Positions 19,256 to 27,927 of a DNA stretch of 64,000 bases are shown here, in pieces; within the stretch, counting starts at the first letter, position 1, and each line of letters opens with the position of its first letter. The notes beneath the pieces were generated by a model. The model searched no databases, was not told where the DNA came from, and saw only the letters and a program-made list of their open reading frames with translations. This DNA comes from Flagellimonas flava. GTDB taxonomy: Bacteria; Bacteroidota; Bacteroidia; Flavobacteriales; Flavobacteriaceae. Location of the stretch: assembly GCF_900129665.1 (NCBI RefSeq), contig NZ_FQWL01000005.1:124001-188000 (forward strand). Reading direction: 5' to 3'. Both the position numbers and the translations under genes were made by a program.

Positions 19256-19278
19256 TTTCAGATTCTTGGAATCTGAAA
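19256..19278. promoter_or_regulatory. perfect 10-bp inverted repeat upstream of AraC gene
   Basis: TTTCAGATTC (19256-19265) and GAATCTGAAA (19269-19278) are perfect inverted arms around TTG, ending 26 bases before the AraC ATG. The length and perfection are far above what chance would give in so short a gap. It may be an operator for autoregulation or a hairpin in the mRNA leader. No T-run follows, so a terminator is unlikely. Confidence 0.5.
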
Positions 19279-19304
19279 CAAATCATAGACACAAGGCATA
19301 TCGA

Positions 19305-20321
19305 ATGAATATTTGGAAACTGGTTATCGTTATCGTAAGTGGAATTGCCATTGCACAGGGGCTTTTTCTAAGTCTCTACATTTTAATAAGGGGTCAAAGG
19401 CGATTTCTCCCCGCATTTTTTTTAAGCCTGATGCTTCTGGCACTTACCTTAAGACTTTCCAAAACCTACTTTTACTATCTCTTTGCGATGGTTCCCACTT
19501 GGTCCGTTTGGATAGCTATTGCAGGTCTGTGGGCCATTGGGCCTTCCTTCTGGCTCTATACCTTATCCAGCGGACCCAACAAGATTAGAAAAATGGACTA
19601 TCTGCATTATATCCCATCCATAATCTTTGTTTTCATAAGCACATTTGCCAATCCAAGTTGGCCATTGTTGCCCCTGTTCAACGCTGGAGCGATTATTCTT
19701 GTGCTTTACATCGCTGCCAGTTTCCTACTTTTTAGATTGGGAAAATGGCAAGGAAACAAAAGACGATTTCTACTTTTTGGTACTAGCATCGGTCTAATCG
19801 GTCTTATTTTCACCTCTCATATTTTTATAGGTACGATTCAATCCTATACCGTTGGGACCATCCTAACCTTAATTATTCTGTACTGTATCAATTTTATGAT
19901 CTTAAGGGATAGAACCATTCTTAAATCCGCGGAATCAAAGTCCAAAAAGGTACGACCAGATGCATTGGCCGTTATTATTGAGGACATTGGACAGTTATTT
20001 GATGAACAAAAAATCTATCGCAAAAAGGGATTAACATTGGCCACCGTAGCCCAAGAGTTGAACCATCCCGTGTACCTGGTTTCCCAAGCCATCAAAGAAC
20101 ATAAGAACACAAAATTCAATGCCTTTGTAAATGCCTATAGGGTTTCGGAAGTCAAGACTAGGCTCAAAGACTTGGATGCGAATTCCAAAATAGAGGTCAT
20201 TGCCAAAGAAGTTGGATTTTCAAGTACTGCTTCCCTCTACAAAGCTTTTAAGGAACAAACCCGTCTTACCCCGCAAGCTTTCCGAAAAGAATATGAGGCC
20301 AAGAACCATATGTTGGATTGA
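19305..20321 (+). CDS. membrane-anchored AraC-family transcription regulator
   Basis: This 338-residue protein starts at the ATG at 19305; an upstream in-frame TTG lies inside the inverted repeat and is unlikely to be used. About seven transmembrane helices fill residues 1-205. The C-terminal third carries a double helix-turn-helix AraC DNA-binding domain ending with IAKEVGFSSTASLYKAFKEQ and TPQAFRKEY. The 7-TM plus AraC layout is frequent in Flavobacteriia and suggests a membrane-bound sensor. It is divergent from the molybdenum hydroxylase genes, so regulation of those genes, itself, or both is likely. The ligand is unknown. Confidence 0.9.
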   Translation: MNIWKLVIVIVSGIAIAQGLFLSLYILIRGQRRFLPAFFLSLMLLALTLRLSKTYFYYLFAMVPTWSVWIAIAGLWAIGPSFWLYTLSSGPNKIRKMDYLHYIPSIIFVFISTFANPSWPLLPLFNAGAIILVLYIAASFLLFRLGKWQGNKRRFLLFGTSIGLIGLIFTSHIFIGTIQSYTVGTILTLIILYCINFMILRDRTILKSAESKSKKVRPDALAVIIEDIGQLFDEQKIYRKKGLTLATVAQELNHPVYLVSQAIKEHKNTKFNAFVNAYRVSEVKTRLKDLDANSKIEVIAKEVGFSSTASLYKAFKEQTRLTPQAFRKEYEAKNHMLD

Positions 20322-20346
20322 TTTACCAGACTTGTTACGATTATGA

Positions 20347-20378
20347 TTTGTAAGCGGTTTCCATAATTCCTAATTTCA
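20347..20378 (+). promoter_or_regulatory. Bacteroidota-type housekeeping promoter
   Basis: TTTG (20347-20350), a 20-base spacer and TAATTTCA (20371-20378) approximate the flavobacterial pattern TTTG-N19-20-TAnnTTTG. Transcription would start about 10-15 bases before the TTG start codon of the exonuclease gene, leaving a very short leader. Confidence 0.4.
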
Positions 20379-20397
20379 AGGCTCACTAGTTAGGGAA

Positions 20398-21759
20398 TTG
20401 TACACGATAATCGACATAGAGACCACTGGAAACGGAATCAAAGGCAACAAGATTACGGAAATAGCCATTTTTAAGTTTGATGGGGTTCAGATTGTGGATG
20501 AGTTTACGTCCCTTGTGAATCCCGAAGCTCCCATTCCAAGTTTTATCACTGGACTTACCGGGATTGATGACCAAATGGTGCAACAAGCACCCATTTTTTC
20601 AGAAATTGCAGACAAGGTTCAAGCCATTACCTCGGATTGTATTTTTGTGGCCCACGCCGTTAACTTCGATTACGGTGTCATAAAAGAGGAATTTCGGCGA
20701 ATAGGAGTCGACTTCATTCGCAAAAAACTCTGCACGGTCCGACTGTCCAGGAAACTAATTCCGGGATTGCGGTCCTATTCCCTTGGAAAATTATGCTCCG
20801 CGGTACAAATACCATTGCAAAACAGGCATCGGGCCAGAGGTGATGCCCACGCTACTACCCTGCTGTTTGAAAAATTAGTCAATTTGGAGGGTTCAGAAGA
20901 TATCATCAAAAAATTCTTGAATGCCAGAAGCCAAGAAGCTACGCTTCCGCCCCATTTGCCCAAATCGGTTTTTGATGCCATCCCTGAACAACCAGGCATA
21001 TACTATTTTAAGAACCAGAAAGGAGAGATTATTTACGTTGGAAAAGCCATCAACCTTAAGAAAAGAGTGCTAGGTCATTTTTACGACAAAAGCAGTAAAG
21101 AAACACAAATGTGTAGTGAAACTGCATATATTGATTTTAAACTTTCAGGGAGTGAGTTGGTGGCGCTATTGATGGAGTCCGCCGAAATCAAGAGGCTTTT
21201 CCCACCATACAACAGCGCCCAAAAAAGGGTTTCCAAACGCTATGCGCTTTTTGCATATGAAGATAGAAATGGAATCATACATCTGGCCTATAATTCCATA
21301 AAAGGAATTCCAAACCCCATCAAAGTCTTTTACAACCAAACGGATTGCCGTGCTTTTTTGGAGGAGCTTTGCAAGACGTTCTTACTTTGTCCAAAGTACT
21401 GTCACTTACAACAGACCAATACGGCTTGTTCCCATCATTCAATTACAAGCTGTGAAGGTATCTGTACATCAAAAGAAACTGTGGCCCATTATAACAAAAA
21501 GGTTACCCAAGCCATTGCAAGTATTAAATCTGCACAAAGTGAGGTCCGCATTATAAGGGAAAAGGGTCGCAAACCTGAGGAAAATGCTGTGGTTTTGATT
21601 TCGGAGGGAATCTACAGGGGTTATGGATTCATCAACAGGGAGCTCGAAGTATCGTCCTTGGCGGATATTGAAGCCTATATCATTCCCCAAAAAAACACCG
21701 TGGAAGCCCAACGTATTGTCGAATCCCTTTTACCTAGGTTGGAATCTTTTGTGCTTTAA
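20398..21759 (+). CDS. DEDDh exonuclease fused to GIY-YIG nuclease domain
   Basis: This 453-residue DNA-processing protein begins with a DnaQ-like 3'-5' exonuclease domain (about 1-165). Its motifs are DIETTG, VAHAVNFDYGVI and HRARGDAHAT, which supply the acidic residues and the His-Asp pair. A UvrC-like GIY-YIG domain follows (about 195-275), with QPGIYYFKNQKGEIIYVGKA and the NLKKRV segment. The C-terminal part includes a Cys-rich stretch. The fusion is known in Bacteroidota and Actinobacteria, annotated as DNA polymerase III epsilon-like or Cho-like, and is probably a repair nuclease. The TTG start places the first motif at the residue position usual for this family, and no better start exists. 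Confidence 0.88.
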   Translation: MYTIIDIETTGNGIKGNKITEIAIFKFDGVQIVDEFTSLVNPEAPIPSFITGLTGIDDQMVQQAPIFSEIADKVQAITSDCIFVAHAVNFDYGVIKEEFRRIGVDFIRKKLCTVRLSRKLIPGLRSYSLGKLCSAVQIPLQNRHRARGDAHATTLLFEKLVNLEGSEDIIKKFLNARSQEATLPPHLPKSVFDAIPEQPGIYYFKNQKGEIIYVGKAINLKKRVLGHFYDKSSKETQMCSETAYIDFKLSGSELVALLMESAEIKRLFPPYNSAQKRVSKRYALFAYEDRNGIIHLAYNSIKGIPNPIKVFYNQTDCRAFLEELCKTFLLCPKYCHLQQTNTACSHHSITSCEGICTSKETVAHYNKKVTQAIASIKSAQSEVRIIREKGRKPEENAVVLISEGIYRGYGFINRELEVSSLADIEAYIIPQKNTVEAQRIVESLLPRLESFVL

Positions 21760-21768
21760 GTTATTAGG

Positions 21769-21864
21769 TCACTTTTTAATTCTTCGAAACATTTTAACCA
21801 TAAAAACAATCCAAGCTACTAGTATAAGGGCTCCAAATACAATATATGGTAAAATAATATCCAT
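21769..21864 (-). CDS. 31-residue single-pass membrane protein
   Basis: The ATG at 21864 opens a 31-codon frame ending in TGA at 21769. The product has a hydrophobic helix (about residues 4-25, with the segment IVFGALILVAWIVF) and a basic tail, MFRRIKK, as expected for a small inner-membrane protein with a cytoplasmic C-terminus. It sits on the minus strand after the aldose epimerase gene and faces the exonuclease gene tail to tail, 9 bases apart. Function is unknown. The topology and the structured leader upstream argue that it is real; comparative data would be needed to prove it. Confidence 0.5.
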   Translation of the reverse strand: MDIILPYIVFGALILVAWIVFMVKMFRRIKK

Positions 21865-21885
21865 GACTGGTTATTGTTCAATCGA

Positions 21886-21974
21886 GTAAGCCCCCATACC
21901 GGAATTCCAGAAGCAGGAATTCTTAATGTTTCCCATGGAAAAGAACGCTGTAAGCCAAACATATAGGCTTTCAC
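21886..21974 (-). other. structured leader or small RNA upstream of the small membrane protein
   Basis: On the minus strand GTGAAAGCC (21966-21974) can pair, with two bases bulged, with either of two identical GGCTTAC copies (21950-21956 or 21886-21892). A perfect 7-bp hairpin, GAATTCC with GGAATTC, occupies 21902-21922, and a TTTCC/GGAAA hairpin lies between. The two pairings exclude each other, as in a switch. It could be an mRNA leader or an independent RNA. No known family was recognised. Confidence 0.3.
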
Positions 21975-22046
21975 CTATCTAAATTTAGTAAGAAATAAGA
22001 TACGAGAGGCAAAGTAATCGTTTCATTTCGAACAGTTTGTCGAAAA

Positions 22047-22820
22047 CTAGACCTTTAAAATCGTCTTGAAAACTGTTTCTTGATCAGACAGTTCCAGAAA
22101 TCCTTCATGTAGATTCTTTTGTGCAACGGCATAGGGATAAAACGAAATTGGTTCTATGCATACCATGTTTCGGACTTCCGTCCAGCACATAAAGTGACCG
22201 AAGCCTTCGGTTTTAATATGGATATTCCTTTTATCCTTTAAGGTAATCAATTCGCAGTCTTCTACCTGCAATGCCCTACTTCCAACGGCCAAAACCTCAT
22301 CCAAGGTAATTTCCTTTCCTGATGCCAAAATTATGGGAGTGTCCGTATGAATTTTAAATGCAGGATGGTAACCCAGCATAAACGGCATACCTACCACTCC
22401 CGAAATGGAAAAGGAAATCTCCAGCTGATTTTCCGTTAAATCAAAACGTTTTGTAAAACTAAAACTGTAGGGCCAGGATAGCCATTCTTCGGTGGATTTA
22501 GCTGGAAATTTGGAATTTTTCACCTTTGTACCAGCAACATAAGTCTTGCTGAAAACGACATGGACATCGGATTTATCCTCTAATACATAGTCAAGTTCCC
22601 GAAGCAAGCCATGCTGATCTTGTATTGCGGTCCCTTCTGGTACTTCTACCCTAAAATTGGCCTCGTTTACGGGGCCTATAATCGGGAACATTTCCGTGTC
22701 GGCACTACGCCATCCTGGACTCCCCTTCTGATGGATAAACTCATGTTCCAGATGTTTAAAGCTTACCAATTCCCCTTGGTCCAAGGAGACCTTACATTCT
22801 CCAAGTCGTAAGTGTATCAT
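22047..22820 (-). CDS. aldose 1-epimerase family protein
   Basis: This 257-residue cytoplasmic protein of the galactose mutarotase superfamily has an all-beta sandwich pattern. Conserved pieces include the GSPGWRSADTEMFPIIG region and MLGYHPAFKIH, whose His fits the active-site position of mutarotase relatives. The start is the ATG at 22820, which overlaps the stop of the upstream M20 peptidase gene by 4 bases (ATGA). A longer frame reading back into the peptidase gene is a shadow. It probably interconverts anomers of a sugar or sugar phosphate. Translational coupling to a secreted peptidase is an unexplained pairing. Confidence 0.8.
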   Translation of the reverse strand: MIHLRLGECKVSLDQGELVSFKHLEHEFIHQKGSPGWRSADTEMFPIIGPVNEANFRVEVPEGTAIQDQHGLLRELDYVLEDKSDVHVVFSKTYVAGTKVKNSKFPAKSTEEWLSWPYSFSFTKRFDLTENQLEISFSISGVVGMPFMLGYHPAFKIHTDTPIILASGKEITLDEVLAVGSRALQVEDCELITLKDKRNIHIKTEGFGHFMCWTEVRNMVCIEPISFYPYAVAQKNLHEGFLELSDQETVFKTILKV

Positions 22821-24124
22821 GATTTGGTATTGATCAATCTGTAAATGAGTATTGCCGTGCGTTTGGTAAGGGCTTCTATCGTATTCAAATTCACCGTCTC
22901 CTCGGGGGTGTGTGCCCCAGTTCCCATAGTACCAAGTCCGTCCAAACAATCAACATATTCGGCCACAAAGGATACATCAGCCGCTCCACGTTTACCTGGA
23001 TCATAGGCCAATACTTCCCCTTGGCCCAAATCCAAGCTAACCTGGTTCAATGTGCCCAACAGTTGATGATTTCCCTCGGTAGGCCCCATGGCTGGGTAAC
23101 TGTCCGTAAAGGATATACTAGCGGATGTTTTGGGGAGGTTATTGGCAACAATCTCCCTCATTTTCTCACGTGCCCTTTCTTTTTGTTCTTCTGAAATGAA
23201 TCGAAGACCACCCCTTGCCATTGCCTTTTGGGCCACCACATTTCCCTTACCAAAAACATCGCCCTTGCTGGTCATGGGGTCAAAATTCACAAAAGTTCCG
23301 CCCAACACCGTTCCCGGATTGAAGGTTAATAGATCTTCTCCTTTGACATCTGTATAGAATTGATGTAGGATACGTGACATTTCAAAAATGGCCCCGGCTC
23401 CGGTTCTTTCACTGAATATTCCTGAGGAATGTGCCCTTTTTCCTTCCACTTCCACAGCCCATCCCGATGCGCCTCTTCGAGCTACTGTGGCATAATTGAA
23501 CCCTGTGGAGGTTTCAAAGCCCAGTGCTATATCGCTTCGTTTCGCGGCCTCAATTAAATCTTTACGGCTAACCGTTAGTGGTTTTCCAGTACTTTCCTCA
23601 TCTCCTGTAAAGGCTACAACAATTTGGGCGTCGTTTAAAAGCCCATTTTCATGCAGTGCTTTCAAGGCATACAAGACAATCACGTCCCCACCCTTCATAT
23701 CGTTGCCACCAGGAGCATGGGCCATACTATCGTTCACCATTTTAAACTTTTGGAAGGGACTATCCTCCTCAAAAACAGTATCCAAGTGGCCAATAAGCAA
23801 TAGTTTTTTTCCTTTATTTCCGGATATTTCTGCAAACAGATGTCCAGCTCTGTTCATCTCTTCCGGCATCCCGACCCAGCGGGTATTAAAATCCAAGTTA
23901 TCAAAGGCCTCCTTAAAAACCATGCCCACTTGCCTAACCCCTTTTGCATTTAGCGTACCACTATTTATATTGACTACTTGCTCCAGAAAAGTTCTGGCCT
24001 CGTCATTGTTTTTGGAAACTGTATTGACAATCTTTTTTTCTGTCCGAGTCAATTTCTGGCCTTGCGCCAAAGGTTGGAATGCAAAAAAGAGTGTTAGGAA
24101 CGCGATCAATGGTAATTTTCTCAT
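22817..24124 (-). CDS. secreted M20-family metallopeptidase (carboxypeptidase G2-like)
   Basis: This 435-residue di-zinc peptidase has an N-terminal signal peptide (LPLIAFLTLFFAFQPLAQGQ). Metal and catalytic motifs are visible: LIGHLDTV, PGGNDMKGG and FTGDEESTGK. Near the C-terminus, MGTGAHTPEE supplies the last ligand. The glutamate carboxypeptidase or ArgE-like subgroup of M20 fits best. The ATG at 24124 is 2 bases after the CotH stop and gives a clean signal peptide; a longer start would overlap CotH. It should cleave C-terminal amino acids from short peptides or N-acyl amino acids in the periplasm. Confidence 0.88.
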   Translation of the reverse strand: MRKLPLIAFLTLFFAFQPLAQGQKLTRTEKKIVNTVSKNNDEARTFLEQVVNINSGTLNAKGVRQVGMVFKEAFDNLDFNTRWVGMPEEMNRAGHLFAEISGNKGKKLLLIGHLDTVFEEDSPFQKFKMVNDSMAHAPGGNDMKGGDVIVLYALKALHENGLLNDAQIVVAFTGDEESTGKPLTVSRKDLIEAAKRSDIALGFETSTGFNYATVARRGASGWAVEVEGKRAHSSGIFSERTGAGAIFEMSRILHQFYTDVKGEDLLTFNPGTVLGGTFVNFDPMTSKGDVFGKGNVVAQKAMARGGLRFISEEQKERAREKMREIVANNLPKTSASISFTDSYPAMGPTEGNHQLLGTLNQVSLDLGQGEVLAYDPGKRGAADVSFVAEYVDCLDGLGTMGTGAHTPEETVNLNTIEALTKRTAILIYRLINTKS

Positions 24125-24126
24125 TG

Positions 24127-25533
24127 TTACAAGGTATTTATTGCACCGTCCATCCAAGTTAAACGGTCTTCAATCCATGTTCTTAAATAAGTAAGTTCTT
24201 CGTCATGGCTATCCCCTACAAACTCGTTGGGCCAAATATAAATGCCCAGCACGGGCCATTTTTCAAAGTTGGTTTTCACCGCTCCAGCATCCGTTAGCGT
24301 GGTTTCATAGTCATCAATCCTGTTAACAATGGACTGATTGGACAGAGCACCTGCCCTTAAAGAACTCCATCTGGATTGTAATTTTGAAACGAAATCGGGA
24401 TCTTCCAACAACCGGGTCCACCAAAATGGAACCAGCCATACATCATTCGGACAGCGCTGATTAAACTGGTATGCCCATACGTTTGTATTGCCGCCCGAAC
24501 AATAATCGGCATTTCCAAAAGCCAGATTGAAATCCCATATTGGCCCCATTTTTAGTTTTTCATTTTTTTCCTTCGACATGAACGTGCTTAAACGATACCC
24601 GTCAACGTTGTTGGAAAGCTCGGTCAGGATAAAGAAATCAATAAAACTATCCACATCTATATAAGCTTGATACCCCAAGTCTGGATCCATGAAATCATCT
24701 GACGCCAAAGCGGATTCAAAATCACCCATATAGCCAGAAATGTATGCCTTTTGCTCGTCGGTAATATCCTCAGCATCTGGATACTCGTATAAAAAATAGA
24801 TTTCCTGATCAAAACTGGCCAATGGCGGGTCGTAATTGGAAACAAAAGAATTTAACTCATTGTATCCCTCACCCAAGTTGCTTCCCGCGGTCTTATCAAT
24901 TTTAAGAATGTAGCCCCCAGTAAGATCTTCCCCGGTATTTTCATCCTCCTTGAGTTTGTTGATATCAATCCGGTTGGAATCTCTTTTTAGTTTCTCCATA
25001 AAGACATAGACGCCTTGATAGACCTCGTTAATTGAAATCTCCACAAACTGGGTTCTGCTTGCGTACCGACCCATATCACGGGAGAGGTCATAGATGAGCA
25101 TATTCCTCATCAAAGATTTATCGCTATAGGGGGCATATAGTACCCAATCCTCTTCTTCCGGGTAGTCTAAGAGGGAAACATCCAAGTCTTCATTGGACTC
25201 ATCCCAAGTTTCGAAACCGTATGATTTTTTGGGAAACAACTGGGATGACGCGCCACGGATTTCTATACCCATGTTTCCTTCATAGACAACCTCTTCGGCC
25301 TTGGTTATGGAAAAATTTGCTGCTATTTTTGGCTCATCTGGAATGACTTGACCATCCGTATCAATATTGAAATGGGGTAGTTTGTTTTCTGGTTCAATAG
25401 AAGGTTCTTCCTGATTTTCACCATCACCATCTGGCACCGAATTATCTGAACTGCACCCTAGTAGCAGTCCTAATATTCCAACCAAAACAATGTGTCTCAG
25501 GGAAAATATAAGGCTTTGAAGTTGCTTGATCAT
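24127..25533 (-). CDS. CotH kinase-family lipoprotein
   Basis: This 468-residue lipoprotein has a lipobox LLLGC near residue 27, followed by an acidic linker. The CotH-kinase fold is recognisable from IEIRGASSQLFPKKSYGFET, the block around SLMRNMLIYDLSRDMG, the GGYILKIDKTAG strand and the metal-binding segment GPIWDFNLAFGNADYC. Spore-coat CotH is an atypical protein kinase. Activity of the many Bacteroidota surface homologues is not established. It is the first gene of an operon-like run with the M20 peptidase (2-base gap) and the aldose epimerase. Confidence 0.88.
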   Translation of the reverse strand: MIKQLQSLIFSLRHIVLVGILGLLLGCSSDNSVPDGDGENQEEPSIEPENKLPHFNIDTDGQVIPDEPKIAANFSITKAEEVVYEGNMGIEIRGASSQLFPKKSYGFETWDESNEDLDVSLLDYPEEEDWVLYAPYSDKSLMRNMLIYDLSRDMGRYASRTQFVEISINEVYQGVYVFMEKLKRDSNRIDINKLKEDENTGEDLTGGYILKIDKTAGSNLGEGYNELNSFVSNYDPPLASFDQEIYFLYEYPDAEDITDEQKAYISGYMGDFESALASDDFMDPDLGYQAYIDVDSFIDFFILTELSNNVDGYRLSTFMSKEKNEKLKMGPIWDFNLAFGNADYCSGGNTNVWAYQFNQRCPNDVWLVPFWWTRLLEDPDFVSKLQSRWSSLRAGALSNQSIVNRIDDYETTLTDAGAVKTNFEKWPVLGIYIWPNEFVGDSHDEELTYLRTWIEDRLTWMDGAINTL

Positions 25534-25568
25534 CGTTCTTTTTCCCCTAAGATACCAAAAAAGAGCAG

Positions 25569-26549
25569 CTACTCTATATATCCCTTGTCCCGCATCCAGT
25601 CGTCATTGAACATTTTACCCACATACCTGCTTCCATGGTCATGAAAGAGCACAACCACAACATCATCCTTGGAAAAGTGCTCCTTTAGTTGCAATAGCCC
25701 TTTTATGGCAGCCCCTGCGGAATTACCTAAAAACATACCCTCTTCTTTGGCCAATCGCTGAGTATATACGGCAGCATCTTTATCGGTTACCTTGGTAAAC
25801 CCATCTATCAGCTCAAAATTCACATTTTCTGGAAGGATATCCTCACCAATACCTTCGGTAACATAGGGATAGATTTCGTTCTCGTCAAAAATTCCGGTTT
25901 CGTGGTATTTCTTAAAAACGGAGCCATAGGTGTCCACTCCCCATACCTTTACATTTGGGTTCTGCTCTTTTAGATACCCTCCGACCCCAGAAATTGTGCC
26001 GCCCGTGCCAACACCTACAACGAAGTGGGTCACCTTTCCATCGGTTTGTTTCCAAATCTCTGGCCCAGTACTTAAAAAATGTGCTTTTGTATTGCTTGGG
26101 TTATCGTATTGGTTAACGTACCAGGAATTTGGGATTTCCGTGGCCAATCGCCTTGCGGTCGAATAGTAACTCCTTGGATCATCAGGTGCCACATCTGTAG
26201 GACACACATGGACTTCACTGCCAACAGCCTTAAGAATGTCAATTTTTTCTTTGGATTGTTTGTCGCTGATCACACAGATCATACGATATCCCTTGACCAC
26301 TGCAGCCAAGGCCAGCCCCATACCTGTATTTCCAGAAGTTCCCTCGATTATCGTTCCCCCAGCTTTTAGTAAACCTGATGCTTCAGCATCCTCCACCATT
26401 TGAAGGGCCATTCTATCTTTAACAGAGTTTCCGGGATTAAAAGTTTCGTATTTGGCCAACACCAAACATGGAAGTTCGGAGGTCAGCCTATTCAATTTTA
26501 CCAAGGGAGTATTCCCAATGGTTTCTAAAATGTTATTTGCATATTCCAT
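25569..26549 (-). CDS. PLP-dependent cysteine/cystathionine beta-synthase
   Basis: This 326-residue fold-type II PLP enzyme has the cofactor Lys in NPGNSVKDRMALQ. The phosphate- and carboxylate-binding loops appear in EGTSGNTGMGLAL and GVGTGGTISG. The segment RRLATEIPNSWYVNQYDNPS resembles cystathionine beta-synthase more than plain CysK. It condenses serine or O-acetylserine with homocysteine or sulphide, producing cystathionine or cysteine in the cytoplasm. There is no CBS regulatory domain at the C-terminus. Neighbours do not show a sulphur operon, so the exact substrate pair stays open. Confidence 0.9.
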   Translation of the reverse strand: MEYANNILETIGNTPLVKLNRLTSELPCLVLAKYETFNPGNSVKDRMALQMVEDAEASGLLKAGGTIIEGTSGNTGMGLALAAVVKGYRMICVISDKQSKEKIDILKAVGSEVHVCPTDVAPDDPRSYYSTARRLATEIPNSWYVNQYDNPSNTKAHFLSTGPEIWKQTDGKVTHFVVGVGTGGTISGVGGYLKEQNPNVKVWGVDTYGSVFKKYHETGIFDENEIYPYVTEGIGEDILPENVNFELIDGFTKVTDKDAAVYTQRLAKEEGMFLGNSAGAAIKGLLQLKEHFSKDDVVVVLFHDHGSRYVGKMFNDDWMRDKGYIE

Positions 26550-26685
26550 AGTCGCTGCAAAGGTAATCTTTTGGGGTATTGTTTTTTTGATTATCGGAAT
26601 TTTGAAACGGATTCTAGGAAGGTATCAGATTTCATTCAGAACAATCCATTGAAAACGTCATATATCCTAGATTGCGTTTTTGAAA

Positions 26686-27924
26686 TTATTCGAATTTGAT
26701 AGCTTTTACCGGGCTTATTTTGGTGATGATATAGGATGGCAATAGCAGCATTAAAAGGCACAACAGCATCACTCCGAGGTTCAATAAGAGTACGGTCGGA
26801 ATGTCGATGTGCACGGGAATATATTCGATATAGTATTCCTCCGGATTGGGAAATTTGAACCATTTGTATTTGTTCTGAAGAAACAGCAAGCCCAATCCAA
26901 GTCCATTTCCCCAAAGCAATCCGATGGTGATCAGATAGGTTGCATTATACAAAAACACTTTGCGTATACTCCAATTTTCGGAGCCGAGTGCCTTTAGAAC
27001 CCCTATCATTTGGGTACGCTCCAAAATCAGTACCAGCAAAGCCGTGATCATGTTTATGCCGCCCACAATAATCATAATACCAATGATAAGGGCAATATTG
27101 AAGTCAAACAGGCCGATCCATTCAAAAATTCTAAAATATTTGGACTTAATGTTCTGGGTATCCAAATTGGAAAGTGTTTTTCCGTAAATCTCATTGCTCT
27201 TGGCTTCGAGCTCATCAAAATTCTCCAAAAACACTTCAAAATTTCCCACCTCATCATTCTTCCACTTGTTCATGCGCTGAATATGACGGATATCGATAAA
27301 GACATAGGTATCCAACTCATCAAATCCGCTTTCATAAATACCAACAATACTGAATTTTCTATTATTTGGTACTCTGGAGGGGTCCCCATCCTTTAAGAAA
27401 AAAGAGAAGAAGGAATCACCAACACCCAATTGAAGTTTGTTGGCCAACAATTTGGATATTAGCACCTCATCATTCAGCTTTCCAGTATAATCTGGGAGTT
27501 GCCCATCCACAAGAAATTCCTCAAAAAAATGCCAGTTATAATCCGTTCCCACTCCTTTGGCCAGCATGCCCTCAAAGGTATCCTCTGTCCGGATAATTCC
27601 TCCCTTAGTCGCAACCGCCTGGACATGATCAACTCCTTCCACGTCCTTGAATTCAGGATAAAAATCTTGTTTTATAGAAATGGGAGCAACGGAAACTTCC
27701 GAGGCATTGTTATCGTAATTGGAAATTTGGATATGGCCATGAAAAGCAGAGACCTTTTCCCTTATTTTATACTTGAGGCCCACACCGGTGGCTATAGCTA
27801 TGAGCATCATCACCAACCCTATTGCAATAGCAGCAATGGCAATTTTTATTATAGGGGCGGAAATGCTAATTTTATGCTCCTTCCCTGTAATCAGGCGTTT
27901 GGCAATAAACAATTCTAAATTCAA
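26686..27924 (-). CDS. FtsX-like ABC transporter permease (LolC/E type)
   Basis: This 412-residue inner-membrane permease has one N-terminal transmembrane helix (about 22-48), a large periplasmic MacB_PCD-like domain (about 50-265) and three C-terminal helices ending with the coupling tail KISPVKAIKFE. The family extracts lipoproteins or exports substrates together with a separate ATPase, which is not encoded here. The start is TTG at 27924. In that frame a stop lies five codons upstream and no ATG or GTG intervenes, while the next internal ATG would delete the first helix. Its start codon is only 3 bases from that of the divergent gene. Confidence 0.9.
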   Translation of the reverse strand: MNLELFIAKRLITGKEHKISISAPIIKIAIAAIAIGLVMMLIAIATGVGLKYKIREKVSAFHGHIQISNYDNNASEVSVAPISIKQDFYPEFKDVEGVDHVQAVATKGGIIRTEDTFEGMLAKGVGTDYNWHFFEEFLVDGQLPDYTGKLNDEVLISKLLANKLQLGVGDSFFSFFLKDGDPSRVPNNRKFSIVGIYESGFDELDTYVFIDIRHIQRMNKWKNDEVGNFEVFLENFDELEAKSNEIYGKTLSNLDTQNIKSKYFRIFEWIGLFDFNIALIIGIMIIVGGINMITALLVLILERTQMIGVLKALGSENWSIRKVFLYNATYLITIGLLWGNGLGLGLLFLQNKYKWFKFPNPEEYYIEYIPVHIDIPTVLLLNLGVMLLCLLMLLLPSYIITKISPVKAIKFE

Positions 27925-27927
27925 CGA

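Noticed and set aside
22821..22949. Extended start of the aldose epimerase gene
   Set aside because: The extension is antisense-like shadow within the M20 coding region and has no family similarity.
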